Notes: generated from the letters alone by a model not told the origin. 37,041 bases of DNA from Gammaproteobacteria bacterium (GCA_025355165.1 JANYAD010000257.1:1-37041); one strand, 5' to 3'; positions 1-8,326 are shown, counted from the first letter of the stretch. A program made the numbers and translations.

Positions 1-1080
1 CCCGCCGCCGATGACCGCAACTCGCTTGCCTTTGAATAACGGCCCGTCGCAGTGCGGGCAATACGCCACGCCGCGATTGCGATACTCGCGCTCGCCCGGC
101 ACGTTGATCTCGCGCCACCGCGCGCCGGTCGCAATGATCACGGAGCGTGCCTTGAGCGAGGCCCCGCCTTCCAATTTCACTTCGATGAGATCGCCCGGCA
201 CCAAGGCGTTGGCTCTCTGCAAGCTCATCACATCGACGTCGTAGGTGGAGATGTGCTGCTCGAATCCTGAAGCCAGTTTATGGCCCTGTGTCTCGGTGAC
301 GGAAATAAAGTTCTCGATTCCCACGGTGTCCAGCAGCTGCCCGCCCAAACGTTCGGCGGCAATACCGGTGCGAATGCCTTTGCGGGCGGCATAAATCGCC
401 GCCGCCGCGCCGGCTGGACCGCCGCCGACGACTAGTACGTCGTACGGGGCTTTTGCATTGAGCTTTTCAGCCTGACGTGCAGCGGCGCCCGAATCGAGCT
501 TGTGGACGATCTCCTCGAGTTCCATGCGGCCTTGACCGAAAGGTTGGCCATTGAGAAAAACCGCAGGTACCGCCATCACTTCGCGGCGTGCGACTTCTTC
601 CTGGAACACCGCTCCGTCAATCATGGTATGGCGGATCTTCGGATTGAGCGCCGCCATGGCGTTCAACCCCTGCACCACGTCCGGACAGCTTTGGCAGGTG
701 AGCGACACGAAGGTCTCAAAATTGAAATCCCCGTCAAGCGCACGAATCTGATCGGCCAGCGCCGCATCGATCTTCGGCGGATAACCTCCCGTCTGCAGCA
801 GTGCCAGCACCAGCGAGGTGAATTCGTGACCCATCGGCACGCCGGCAAAGCGCACCTGGGCGGGGGCGCCGGGTCGGCGCAGCGCAAACGAGGGCTTTAA
901 CTGAGCCTCCTCGAGCACGGGCTCCAAGTTCACGAGACTGGAAACCGACTCGATGTCCTTGAGCAGTTCCAGCATTTCCTGCGAGCTTTCACCGCCATCG
1001 AGCGAGGCCACGATCTGCACGGGCTGCGAAATGCGCTCCAGGTAACCCTGTAACTGAGACTTGAGGTTGGTGTCGAGCAT
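1..1080 (-). CDS. ahpF: Alkyl hydroperoxide reductase subunit F (partial, C-terminus off the left edge)
   Basis: Flavoprotein disulfide reductase that passes electrons from NAD(P)H through FAD and two CxxC pairs to AhpC. The 360 codons visible from the ATG at 1080 are open to base 1, so about the last third is missing. The N-terminal double-thioredoxin domain carries the redox pair C129-Q-S-C132, at the same numbers as in E. coli AhpF. The FAD-binding motif [12 protein letters not shown] lies at about 217-228. The thioredoxin-reductase-like pair C341-P-H-C344 sits just before the NAD-binding GGG at the edge. It lies 78 bp downstream of ahpC on the same strand, with a strong hairpin between them, and is probably co-transcribed with it. 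Length, order of domains and redox residues all fit the family; no oddities seen. Confidence 0.97.
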   Translation of the reverse strand, partial: MLDTNLKSQLQGYLERISQPVQIVASLDGGESSQEMLELLKDIESVSSLVNLEPVLEEAQLKPSFALRRPGAPAQVRFAGVPMGHEFTSLVLALLQTGGYPPKIDAALADQIRALDGDFNFETFVSLTCQSCPDVVQGLNAMAALNPKIRHTMIDGAVFQEEVARREVMAVPAVFLNGQPFGQGRMELEEIVHKLDSGAAARQAEKLNAKAPYDVLVVGGGPAGAAAAIYAARKGIRTGIAAERLGGQLLDTVGIENFISVTETQGHKLASGFEQHISTYDVDVMSLQRANALVPGDLIEVKLEGGASLKARSVIIATGARWREINVPGEREYRNRGVAYCPHCDGPLFKGKRVAVIGGG

Positions 1081-1108
1081 GGTCGTTGCGCTGCCTTTAT
1101 TTAGTGCT

Positions 1109-1140
1109 CCGGTGCAGCGCCCTGTGGCGCGGTGCACCGG
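1109..1140 (-). other. Hairpin in the ahpC-ahpF intergenic region
   Basis: CCGGTGCA (1109-1116) pairs with TGCACCGG (1133-1140), and inside it GCGCC (1117-1121) pairs with GGCGC (1126-1130) around a CTGT loop, leaving a 2-nt bulge. That is 13 base pairs in the 78-bp gap. Read on the ahp strand it is not followed by a U-run, so it is unlikely to be a full terminator. A partial terminator, a processing site or a 3' stabiliser of the ahpC message would all fit; this is inference. Confidence 0.6.
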
Positions 1141-1158
1141 GCATTAGACTTTCACGCT

Positions 1159-1722
1159 CTAGATCTTGCCGACCAAGTCGAGCGAGGGCTTGAGCGTTTT
1201 GTCGCCCGGTGTCCACTTCGCCGGACAGACTTCGCCCGGATGCGAGGCGACGTATTGCGCCGCTTTCACCTTACGCAACAGCTCCTTTGCGTCTCGCCCG
1301 ATGCCATTGTCGTGCACTTCCATGACCTTGATCTTGCCTTCCGGGTTGATCACGAAAGTTCCGCGGTACGCGAGTCCGTCTTCCTCGATCATGACTTCGA
1401 AATTGCGTGCCAGCGTTCCGGTCGGATCGCCCACCAGGGGGTACTGAACCTTCTTGATGGTGTCAGAAGCGTCATGCCATGCCTTGTGAGCGAAGTGCGT
1501 GTCGGTGGACACGCCATAGATTTCCACGCCCAGCTTCTTGAACTCCTCGTAGTTGTCGGCCAGATCACCGAGCTCGGTCGGGCACACGAAGGTGAAATCC
1601 GCGGGGTAGAACACAAATATCGCCCACTTACCCTTCAGGGTTTCGTTGCTGACGGGCACGAATTTGCCGTTGTGGTAGGCCGTGGCCTTGAACGGCTTGA
1701 CTTCGGTATTGATTAACGACAT
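1159..1722 (-). CDS. ahpC: Alkyl hydroperoxide reductase subunit C (2-Cys peroxiredoxin)
   Basis: Cytosolic peroxiredoxin that reduces hydrogen peroxide and organic hydroperoxides and is recycled by AhpF. The 187-residue length equals that of the enteric AhpC. The peroxidatic cysteine is C47 in FVCPTE and the resolving cysteine is C166 in EVCPAKW, both at the E. coli positions. The start is an ATG with an AGGAG ribosome site 7 nt upstream. Divergent from oxyR and upstream of ahpF. An extended -10 (TGCTATGAT, minus strand of 1759-1767) lies about 40 bp upstream, and the OxyR operator begins where the -35 would be, as expected for an OxyR-activated promoter. Confidence 0.98.
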   Translation of the reverse strand: MSLINTEVKPFKATAYHNGKFVPVSNETLKGKWAIFVFYPADFTFVCPTELGDLADNYEEFKKLGVEIYGVSTDTHFAHKAWHDASDTIKKVQYPLVGDPTGTLARNFEVMIEEDGLAYRGTFVINPEGKIKVMEVHDNGIGRDAKELLRKVKAAQYVASHPGEVCPAKWTPGDKTLKPSLDLVGKI

Positions 1723-1758
1723 GGAAAGCTCCTGGGACGGTTTTCGAAACTCACTAAC

Positions 1759-1767
1759 ATCATAGCA
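1759..1767 (-). promoter_or_regulatory. ahpC promoter, extended -10
   Basis: Minus-strand TGCTATGAT is an extended -10 (TGn plus TATGAT, one mismatch to TATAAT). The expected transcription start is near 1752, giving a leader of about 30 nt. No good -35 is present; that position abuts the OxyR operator (1788-1824), which would then occupy about -36 to -72. This is typical of a promoter that needs an activator. Confidence 0.6.
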
Positions 1768-1787
1768 GCGGCTATCGCATTAATCAT

Positions 1788-1824
1788 ATTGATTGTAATT
1801 ATAGTCTTGATAGACTACACCTAT
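1788..1824. promoter_or_regulatory. Double OxyR operator between ahpC and oxyR
   Basis: The OxyR consensus is ATAG-N7-CTAT repeated after a 7-bp gap. Here the right dyad is ATAG (1810-1813), 7 bp, CTAT (1821-1824), exact in both half sites. The left dyad is ATTG (1788-1791), 7 bp, TTAT (1799-1802), with one mismatch in each half. The two dyads are 22 bp apart, so four half sites fall on one face of the helix. The site overlaps the putative oxyR -35/-10 and sits just upstream of the ahpC core promoter. It could therefore activate ahpC and repress oxyR from the same DNA. Confidence 0.75.
1789..1816 (+). promoter_or_regulatory. Putative oxyR promoter
   Basis: TTGATT (1789-1794) as -35, 16 bp, then TAGACT (1811-1816) as -10, each matching four of six consensus bases. 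Start of transcription would be near 1823, only about 14 nt before the oxyR ATG. Both boxes lie inside the OxyR operator, which suggests autorepression. Confidence 0.45.
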
Positions 1825-1836
1825 GAGAGCAAGTCG

Positions 1837-2733
1837 ATGAATCTCAAGGATTTGAAATATTTAGTGGCGTTGGCTGACACCGGGCATTTCGGCAAGGCGG
1901 CCGAGCGCACCTTTGTCAGCCAGCCGACTTTGTCGGCGCAGCTCAAGAAACTCGAGGAATTTCTCGGCGTCAAATTGGTGGAGCGTCAGCCGAAGAATGT
2001 CCGGCTGACCGAAGTGGGCAAGCAAGTCGTGGTGCGTGCGAGGCGCATGCTCGATGAAGGGGATGAGATCATCGCGCTGGCTCGCAGCAATACCGATCCG
2101 TTCGCCGGCAAGTTGAAAATCGGTCTGATACCGACCATCGGTCCTTATTTGTTGCCCCGTGTATTACAGAAGATTCGCAAGGCCGTGCCGCAGCTGCAGC
2201 TCATGCTCTATGAATATCAGACAGAGTCGCTGCTCACGCGCCTGCGCGACGGCGAGATCGACCTCGGTGTCATGGCCCTGCCGCTTCTCCACGACGGCCT
2301 GGAATCGCGCACCTTGTACGAGGAAGCTTTTACCGTGGCCCTTCCCAACCATCACCCATTGGCGGCAAAGAACCATTTCAAGGTCCAGGATTTAAAAGGC
2401 CAGACGCTGCTCCTGCTGGAGGACGGCCACTGTCTGCGCGATCAAGCACTTGAAGTCTGCAGCCGCGTGGATGTGCGCGAGGTCGAGGATTTCCGCGCCA
2501 CGAGTCTCGAAACGTTGCGGCAAATGGTGGTCGCGGGCTTAGGTATCACCTTGTTGCCGGAACTCGCCGTGGAGTCGCCCTTCGGCTCGCAGCGCGGCCT
2601 GACCGTTCGGCAATTCAGCAACCCCAAGCCTTCGCGCACGGTGGGCGCGGTATGGCGTAAGTCCAGCACGCGCGAGGCCGCGATCGCGGCGGTGTGCGAT
2701 GTCATGCACGGCGTCATGGATAAAAAGGCTTAA
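1837..2733 (+). CDS. oxyR: Hydrogen-peroxide-sensing LysR-type regulator OxyR
   Basis: LysR-family regulator of 298 residues from the ATG at 1837; E. coli OxyR has 305. I prefer this start over the ATG at 1789 because the family begins MNLKDLKYLVALA and the upstream stretch overlaps the operator. The helix-turn-helix covers about residues 1-60 (FGKAAERTFVSQPTLSAQLK), followed by the substrate-binding-like domain. The redox pair is visible: the cysteine in LLEDGHCLRDQALEVC corresponds to E. coli C199 and the second one to C208. It is divergent from ahpC, the standard partner. Peroxide oxidises the pair to a disulfide, which switches OxyR to an activator of ahpCF. Confidence 0.96.
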   Translation: MNLKDLKYLVALADTGHFGKAAERTFVSQPTLSAQLKKLEEFLGVKLVERQPKNVRLTEVGKQVVVRARRMLDEGDEIIALARSNTDPFAGKLKIGLIPTIGPYLLPRVLQKIRKAVPQLQLMLYEYQTESLLTRLRDGEIDLGVMALPLLHDGLESRTLYEEAFTVALPNHHPLAAKNHFKVQDLKGQTLLLLEDGHCLRDQALEVCSRVDVREVEDFRATSLETLRQMVVAGLGITLLPELAVESPFGSQRGLTVRQFSNPKPSRTVGAVWRKSSTREAAIAAVCDVMHGVMDKKA

Positions 2734-2853
2734 ATCGAGATTTCGATTGTGATGCAGGTCGCACCTTGCACAGGCCGTAAGATCCGAGTGCCGATCATTT
2801 CACATATTGTGCGCACGCAACGCGGCAAAATAGCAATCCAGGAAAGATCTGCC

Positions 2854-3600
2854 ATGAATGCCCGCACCATCGCACGAGGAAAACCAGCACCCGTTTTGCC
2901 GAGCTTCGATCGTAAGTTCATCGAAGATCACAAGCTCGTGGAACGTTACCTGGAGAACAAGCTGCCGTTCAAAGGGGCTTCGGACCTCGAAGCGTGGTGC
3001 CGCGCGCATCCTGATTATCTCAATGAACTCAAACTGTCGGAGCGTGCGCATGCCAGCCTTAAATTGCTCGAGGCCAGCGGCCGCTCGCAGGATCTGCGCG
3101 AACCGAAGGCGCCCTGGTGGCAAGCCATCCACGTGCTTTTCGGCCTCGGCTCCATCGCCTTCGTCAGCCTCATAGCCTGTTGGGTCTTGGTCGGAAAATA
3201 TTCGGTTCTGCAAGGAAAGCTCGACGACACCAAACGCGTAATAAGCCAGGGTCCCTTGGTGCAACCAGCAACCGCGAGGAGCGTCGCGGTGACTCCCGAC
3301 CACGCACCCGGCATAAACCAAGCGCGCATCAAGCTCAGTAGAACTGCACCGCTGCTCATGGATGTGCACATCGATCTTGGCTACACCCAGAAGCTTACGC
3401 AATTCCGCGTCATCGTCGACAAGCAAGACCAGGGGCGCGCGCTGGTGCTCAACAACGTGCTCAAAGATTCGAATGGAGAATTGCGCGTCACCTTGAACTC
3501 CACCGGGCTCTCTGCCGGTCTCTACACCATTCGAATTGAAGCGCTGCCGCCGCGCGGCGTTCCCTTGCCGATCGGTTGGCTGATACTCGACGTGCAGTGA
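2854..3600 (+). CDS. Unrecognised single-pass membrane protein
   Basis: I do not recognise this 248-residue protein. The start at 2854 is chosen for the GGAAAG ribosome site 7 nt upstream; an in-frame ATG at 2749 would add 35 residues with no obvious domain. Residues 20-75 are charged and helical and vaguely resemble cytoplasmic anti-sigma-type domains (IEDHKLVERYLENKL), but without the zinc ligands. Residues 91-114 form one hydrophobic span. The rest, about 150-248, looks like a periplasmic beta-rich domain ending in an Ig-like motif (SAGLYTIRIEALPP). It follows oxyR by 120 bp on the same strand and is convergent with ybbP (26 bp). A role in envelope sensing is conceivable but unproven. Confidence 0.8.
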   Translation: MNARTIARGKPAPVLPSFDRKFIEDHKLVERYLENKLPFKGASDLEAWCRAHPDYLNELKLSERAHASLKLLEASGRSQDLREPKAPWWQAIHVLFGLGSIAFVSLIACWVLVGKYSVLQGKLDDTKRVISQGPLVQPATARSVAVTPDHAPGINQARIKLSRTAPLLMDVHIDLGYTQKLTQFRVIVDKQDQGRALVLNNVLKDSNGELRVTLNSTGLSAGLYTIRIEALPPRGVPLPIGWLILDVQ

Positions 3601-3626
3601 CGGGCGATCCCGGCCGCGCCCCCCCC

Positions 3627-6116
3627 TCACTCGTCGCGTAGGGTTACGATGGGCGGCGTGTTCACGACACTACGTGTCGCGAGGGTGCCGCTCAATCCGA
3701 CCAACACGGTGCCGCATACCAAACCGGTGACGAACACGAGGGGGTCTACGGTGAAATCAAGCGAAAAAAGCCGCCGCGCCAGCAACCACCCGATACCCGT
3801 CGCGCCGAAGGACGCCAGGGTGCCGGACAAAAAGCCGAGTGCCGAAAATTCCGCGGCCACGCCTTGCAGCACGGTGCCGCGGCTGGCGCCCAAGGTACGC
3901 AGCATCGCGCTTTCGTAGCGACGCTCATCGCGGGTGGATTGCACCGCCGCGAGCAGCACGACGACTCCTGCGGCCAAGGTAAACAGAAATACATACTGCA
4001 CGGCAAGCGAGGCTCGATCCATAATGGCGCGAATTTGTTTCAGGATCGCATCCACGTCGAACACCGATACGGTCGGAAATTGTCTCACCAGGTCCGCCAG
4101 ATACGGGCGCTGCGCGGAGTTCAGATACAAGCTAGTCATGTAGGTCCCCGCGGCGCCGTCCAGCAGCCCCGGCGGAAACACCAAAAAGAAGTTCGGCCGG
4201 AAACTATCCCAGCGGATTTTTCTAATGCTGGACACCTCCGCCGTCATCGTTTCCCCGGCTACGTCGAAGCTGAGTTTGTCGCCGATCGTCAAATGCAGCG
4301 CTTCGGCATATTCGGAGGAGACGGAAACCAACGCCTTGCCGGCATCGGCGGCCTGCCACCAGCGGCCGGCCACCAATTGATTGTCTGGCATCATGTCGGC
4401 CGACCAGGTCAGGTTCTGCTCGCGTTCGACGTAGTTGCGGGCGGCATCGCCGCTCAATTTGAGCGACTGCGGCGACTGCGCGTTGATGGCGATAATGCGC
4501 GCGCGCACCATCGGATACATCTGCGCCGCGCCGAAACCGTGAGCGGTCAGAAATTCCTGCAGGTCATTGCGTTGCTCAGGACGAATGTTGACCAGAAAAT
4601 TGTTCGGCACATCGCTCGGTAAACTGCGCCGCCAATCCGCTAGCAAATCGCCGCGCACCACTGCGAGCAAAAGCAGCACCATGAGCCCCAATCCGAATGC
4701 CACGATCTGCACCACACTGCCGGTGCCGCGGCGAGACACATTCGCTAGGCCATAACGCCAGGCCACACCCACACCGCCCCTTAGCCGGCTGGTCAAGCGC
4801 ACCAAGGCGAAGCCGGCCGCGGTCAGCACCAGGCCTACTCCCAACACGCCCGCCAAGACGCTGAACACCAGCTCTGTGTCCCGGACCATGCTCCAGAGAA
4901 TCGCCATCAACGCGGCGAGCGCCAGCAAGTAACTCACTCCGTAGCGCAGCGGCGGAGCGGCCACTGTTTTGCGCAGTACCCGGGCCGGCGGTGTGCTCTT
5001 CAACTGCAATAGCGGCGGCAAGGCGAAGCCAATGAGCATGGCGAGCACGGTGACGGCGGCGATCGGCAGGGGAGACAAAGATGCCGCCGGCAGCTCGTTG
5101 GGGATGAGGCTCTTCAAAAGCCACACCAGCCCCGATTGCGCCAAGTAGCCGGATGCCGTGCCGACGATCACCGCGGATATCGCCAGCAACGTCAGTTCGA
5201 TAATGGAGATGCTCAGCACAAAACTTTGCGAGGCACCCATGCACTTCATCAGCGCGACCGCATCGATGTGGCGCGCGGCATAGCGACGGGCGCCCATGGC
5301 AACCGCCACGGCCGCGAGCAACACCGAGGCGAGGCTCGCGAGGTTGAGGAAGCGGCTGGCTCGGTCGATTGCCGCATTGAGTTGACGGCTGGAATCCTCG
5401 ACATCTTTCAGCCGTTCGCCGGGGGCCTTGGTTTTCTCAAGATAATCGCGAAAATCGTTGATCTGCGCGGCAGAGCCGGCAAACAGCGCCGCATACATGG
5501 CGCGGCTGCCAGGCTGAACCAGTTGGGTTGCCGGGATATCGTCGTAGTTGAGCAATGCGGCGGGCGCGAGATTGACGAAACCGGTGCCTTGATCGGGGCG
5601 GTAATCGAGAACCTCAGTTATCCTGAACTGCGCCGCACCGATTTTCAAACTCGTCCCGAGCTGAAGCTTCAGTTGCGCGATGATGCGGGCATCGATCCAG
5701 ACCTCCCCGCGGCCCGGCACTCCTTCAGTGGTTCGCGGCACCCCAAAGGGGACATCGGCCACACGCAAACGACCGCGCAAGGGATACTGGGCGGTGACCG
5801 CGTTCAGCGCCGCCAGCTGGCTTGAATCACCGCTGAATATGGCAGTGGGGAAGGAGATCAGCTGCGCAGTGCGCAGGCCGCGCTGGCGCGCCTCATCGAA
5901 GTAGCGCTGCGTAATGGGCGCCGCACTTTCCAGTCGCAAGTCTGCAGCCAACACCTCTGCCGCCTGCGCGTGCACGCCTTGCGAAATGCGGCTGGTGAAA
6001 AATCCCACGGCGGTCAAGGACAACACCGCCACTACCAAGGCCAGTGCCAGCACGGAAAGCTCGCCGGACTTGATATCGCGCCACAGGTTGCGTAAGGCGA
6101 AACGCAGCGCTTGCAT
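3627..6116 (-). CDS. ybbP: ABC transporter permease, YbbP/FtsX family
   Basis: Large inner-membrane permease of 829 residues; E. coli YbbP has 804. An N-terminal membrane helix (about 20-40) is followed by a periplasmic domain, a three-helix FtsX block (about 260-375), more helices (390-490), a second periplasmic domain, and a final FtsX block (about 705-815). The ATG at 6116 overlaps the ybbA stop by one base (TGATG); a TTG one codon earlier is less likely. The pair ybbA-ybbP next to a divergent tesA is the conserved gammaproteobacterial order. The family (type VII, MacB-like) acts on lipid or envelope substrates rather than importing solutes; the substrate is not established. Confidence 0.92.
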   Translation of the reverse strand: MQALRFALRNLWRDIKSGELSVLALALVVAVLSLTAVGFFTSRISQGVHAQAAEVLAADLRLESAAPITQRYFDEARQRGLRTAQLISFPTAIFSGDSSQLAALNAVTAQYPLRGRLRVADVPFGVPRTTEGVPGRGEVWIDARIIAQLKLQLGTSLKIGAAQFRITEVLDYRPDQGTGFVNLAPAALLNYDDIPATQLVQPGSRAMYAALFAGSAAQINDFRDYLEKTKAPGERLKDVEDSSRQLNAAIDRASRFLNLASLASVLLAAVAVAMGARRYAARHIDAVALMKCMGASQSFVLSISIIELTLLAISAVIVGTASGYLAQSGLVWLLKSLIPNELPAASLSPLPIAAVTVLAMLIGFALPPLLQLKSTPPARVLRKTVAAPPLRYGVSYLLALAALMAILWSMVRDTELVFSVLAGVLGVGLVLTAAGFALVRLTSRLRGGVGVAWRYGLANVSRRGTGSVVQIVAFGLGLMVLLLLAVVRGDLLADWRRSLPSDVPNNFLVNIRPEQRNDLQEFLTAHGFGAAQMYPMVRARIIAINAQSPQSLKLSGDAARNYVEREQNLTWSADMMPDNQLVAGRWWQAADAGKALVSVSSEYAEALHLTIGDKLSFDVAGETMTAEVSSIRKIRWDSFRPNFFLVFPPGLLDGAAGTYMTSLYLNSAQRPYLADLVRQFPTVSVFDVDAILKQIRAIMDRASLAVQYVFLFTLAAGVVVLLAAVQSTRDERRYESAMLRTLGASRGTVLQGVAAEFSALGFLSGTLASFGATGIGWLLARRLFSLDFTVDPLVFVTGLVCGTVLVGLSGTLATRSVVNTPPIVTLRDE

Positions 6117-6811
6117 CAATTCACCGTATGGCCGGCATCGAGTTCCAGCACCCGGCCGCAGCGGCTCGCGAGGGTTCGGTCGTGGGTGACCAACACTAAA
6201 ATGCTGCCGGTTACACGGTTGAGCTCGAACAACAGATCGGTGATGCGTTGCCCGGTGGCCGTATCCAGATTCCCGGTCGGCTCGTCGGCGAAAAGCACCG
6301 CCGGATGCGTGACGAACGCGCGCGCAATGGCAACACGCTGCTGCTCCCCGCCGGATAGCTGCTTTGGATAGTGCGCCGCTCTCGGCGTCAACCCCACATC
6401 TGAAAGCGCCTGCGCCGCCACTTGACGCGCGTCCCGCCTGCCGCCCAGTTCCAGCGGCAACATGACATTTTCGATCGCGGTAAGCGAGGGGATCAGATGA
6501 AAAGATTGGAATACGAACCCTACGTGCTTGCCGCGGATCGCCGCGCGGCCATCCTCGTCAAGTTCCGTCAGGTCAACCCCCGCGATCAGCACACGTCCGG
6601 TGCTGGGTGAATCAAGTCCCGCAAGCAATGCCAACAGGGTGGACTTGCCCGCGCCTGATGCGCCGACGATGGCCAATGACTCGCCAGTTCGCACACTCAA
6701 GCTGACATCGGCGAGAATGGTCAGAGCGCCGTCGGGACTTGCGACGGTCTTTGAGACGTTTTTGGCTTCAAGTACGATGGGGTTGGCGTCGATTTTAGAT
6801 TGACCTTGCAT
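6116..6811 (-). CDS. ybbA: ABC transporter ATP-binding protein YbbA
   Basis: Cytoplasmic ATPase of 231 residues, partner of YbbP. Walker A GASGAGKST is at 50-58, the Q-loop FQS at 101-103, the signature LSGGEQQ at 152-158, Walker B VLFADEP at 172-178 and the switch histidine at H210. These are the features of the LolD/MacB-like class. The ATG at 6811 has no Shine-Dalgarno sequence upstream (its minus-strand leader begins CTCCTT), and no other in-frame start is available. The start codon is 11 bp from that of the divergent tesA, so its promoter must lie inside tesA. Confidence 0.95.
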   Translation of the reverse strand: MQGQSKIDANPIVLEAKNVSKTVASPDGALTILADVSLSVRTGESLAIVGASGAGKSTLLALLAGLDSPSTGRVLIAGVDLTELDEDGRAAIRGKHVGFVFQSFHLIPSLTAIENVMLPLELGGRRDARQVAAQALSDVGLTPRAAHYPKQLSGGEQQRVAIARAFVTHPAVLFADEPTGNLDTATGQRITDLLFELNRVTGSILVLVTHDRTLASRCGRVLELDAGHTVN

Positions 6812-6822
6812 AAGGAGTGTTC

Positions 6823-7437
6823 GTGAAACGGCTTCTAACCCTATTCATCCTAGCGATTGTGTCCGCTTCGGCGCACGCCGAAGACCCAGCGATTCTCATA
6901 TTCGGCGATAGCATCAGCGCGGGCTTCGGGCTAGCGCATGCAGAACAAGGCTGGGTGGAGTTGCTCAAGACTAGGCTCAAGACTCAAGGGTACGGTTACC
7001 AAGTCACCAACGCCAGCGTCAGCGGCGAGACCACCGCCGGCGGCCTCGCTCGACTTCCTAGGGCGCTGGCGCTTCACCACCCAAAAATCGTGATTCTGGA
7101 GCTCGGCGGGAACGATGGATTGCGTGCACTACCCATCGCGCAGATGCGAGCCAATATGGGGCAAATGGTCGATCAGGCCACCGCCGCCGGCGCCAAGGTA
7201 TTGCTGTTGGGGATGCGGATGCCGCCCAATTATGGCCCGCAATACACCGACCAATTCGCTTTGGTTTTCAGCGATTTGGCCCGCACCAGGAAGATACCCG
7301 TAGTGCCCTTCCTGCTGACCGATATTGCCCTCGACCCCAAGCTTCTGCAGGGCGATGACATCCACCCCAATGCCGCCGGCCAACCCATTCTGCTAGAGAA
7401 TGTCTGGCCGGCGCTTAAGCCCCTTTTACAGAAATAG
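6823..7437 (+). CDS. tesA: Periplasmic acyl-CoA thioesterase I / lysophospholipase (SGNH hydrolase)
   Basis: Multifunctional esterase of the SGNH family exported to the periplasm. A GTG at 6823 gives 204 residues (E. coli 208) and has AAGGAG 6 nt upstream; the earlier GTG at 6817 would sit directly on that site. Residues 1-19 are a signal peptide ending AHA-ED. Family blocks are all present: GDSIS with nucleophile S30, the glycine of block II near G68, GGND with N97, and D178-D-I-H181 as the catalytic Asp/His. It is divergent from ybbA and convergent with the DUF3761 gene (5 bp apart). Confidence 0.95.
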   Translation: MKRLLTLFILAIVSASAHAEDPAILIFGDSISAGFGLAHAEQGWVELLKTRLKTQGYGYQVTNASVSGETTAGGLARLPRALALHHPKIVILELGGNDGLRALPIAQMRANMGQMVDQATAAGAKVLLLGMRMPPNYGPQYTDQFALVFSDLARTRKIPVVPFLLTDIALDPKLLQGDDIHPNAAGQPILLENVWPALKPLLQK

Positions 7438-7442
7438 CGCCT

Positions 7443-7874
7443 TCAATTCAGGGACGGCTTGGTGTTCAGCCACTGGGCCACGCCGCCATGCTTGGAGCAG
7501 GTGCCGCTGTGGTGCACTGACTTCGAGTATGTTCCGTCTTTGCACTTCGCCGTTGCGCCGGCTGGGTCGGCATTGCCCTCGGTGGCGGCAGGCGCGGACT
7601 TGGTCGCGGTCGAGGATCTGGCCATCGTCGTCGAAGGCGCGGATTTCGCCGGGGTCGAGGCCGGTGCCGGATCTGCCGTCGCCGCAGTTGCCGGTTTGGC
7701 CTGGGTTGCCTTTTGAATGCCGCCATGGCCGCTGCAAGTGCCCTTGCCGGTGGCAGTGCTGGTCGTACCGTCCTTACAGGTCGTCGCAGCGGAGTCCGCC
7801 GCAAGACTGGGCATGGTCAAGGCGAATACCAGTAAAGGTGTTGCGAAGAGGCTGGCAATCATTGTCTTTTTCAT
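7443..7874 (-). CDS. Secreted protein with two DUF3761-like cysteine motifs
   Basis: Small exported protein of 143 residues with a signal peptide (1-25, cleavage after SLAA or SLAAD). Two copies of a motif beginning CKDGT and ending CS-x-HGG are visible: residues 33-52 (C33, C47) and 111-136 (C111, C126). The second one is the complete DUF3761 form ending HGGVAQWL. An Ala/Thr/Pro/Ser-rich low-complexity linker (53-110) joins them. Each motif has two cysteines that could form a disulfide in the periplasm. GGGAG lies 6 nt before the ATG. Function of the domain is not known to me; tethering or cell-wall association would be a guess. Confidence 0.85.
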   Translation of the reverse strand: MKKTMIASLFATPLLVFALTMPSLAADSAATTCKDGTTSTATGKGTCSGHGGIQKATQAKPATAATADPAPASTPAKSAPSTTMARSSTATKSAPAATEGNADPAGATAKCKDGTYSKSVHHSGTCSKHGGVAQWLNTKPSLN

Positions 7875-7939
7875 CGAGAGCTCCCGGGTTATTTGGCCCT
7901 TGAGATTGTAATCCTATTTTTATGGAATGCGATTGCCCT

Positions 7940-8326
7940 TCAATGCAGCCGATCGAGGGGCAAGATGCTGTTCACCTGAATGACAAAGCGTGTGTATTGG
8001 CCCTGAGCCACGCCTTGCAGAATTTTGCCATCGACGATGACACGGGTATTCTCGCCGATGCTGTCCGGTAGCTCAGCCAGCCCGCCGAGCTGCACATCAT
8101 TTGCCGGCAGGCAGTGAAAACTTGAGGCCGGCGAATAAATGTATTGAGTCTTGTCCAATACCAAGATCGGCACGGTGTCGACACCGTCCTTTTGCGGAAA
8201 TTCGCGAAAGTGCACCCTCCCGATAAAATCGTGCCTGACCTGCAGCCACAGGCACGGACCGCTGCCGAGGACGCAGCCGGACAGGGAGACGCATAGACCT
8301 AAACTCAAGAGTGATCGCAGGTTCAT
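7940..8326 (-). CDS. Predicted lipoprotein of unknown function
   Basis: Lipoprotein of 128 residues with a short signal peptide and lipobox L15-S-G-C18. Two adjacent ATGs (8329 and 8326) follow GAAGGAA; the second has the better spacing (7 nt). A longer in-frame reading from 8383 would place 19 charged residues before the signal and overlap the methyltransferase stop, so I reject it. The mature part contains two cysteines near the start (C18 and a C about seven residues on) and another in FHCLPAND. No domain recognised. Same strand as the methyltransferase upstream, about 30 bp away. Confidence 0.7.
   Translation of the reverse strand: MNLRSLLSLGLCVSLSGCVLGSGPCLWLQVRHDFIGRVHFREFPQKDGVDTVPILVLDKTQYIYSPASSFHCLPANDVQLGGLAELPDSIGENTRVIVDGKILQGVAQGQYTRFVIQVNSILPLDRLH

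Noticed and set aside
616-702. Adjacent cysteine motif in ahpF (C129/C132) as a possible separate thioredoxin gene
   Set aside because: It is in frame with the rest of ahpF and matches the normal N-terminal domain of AhpF.
2800-3630. Long minus-strand ORF opposite the unrecognised membrane protein
   Set aside because: It mirrors the coding strand in high-GC DNA. The plus-strand reading has a ribosome site, a membrane span and sensible domains.
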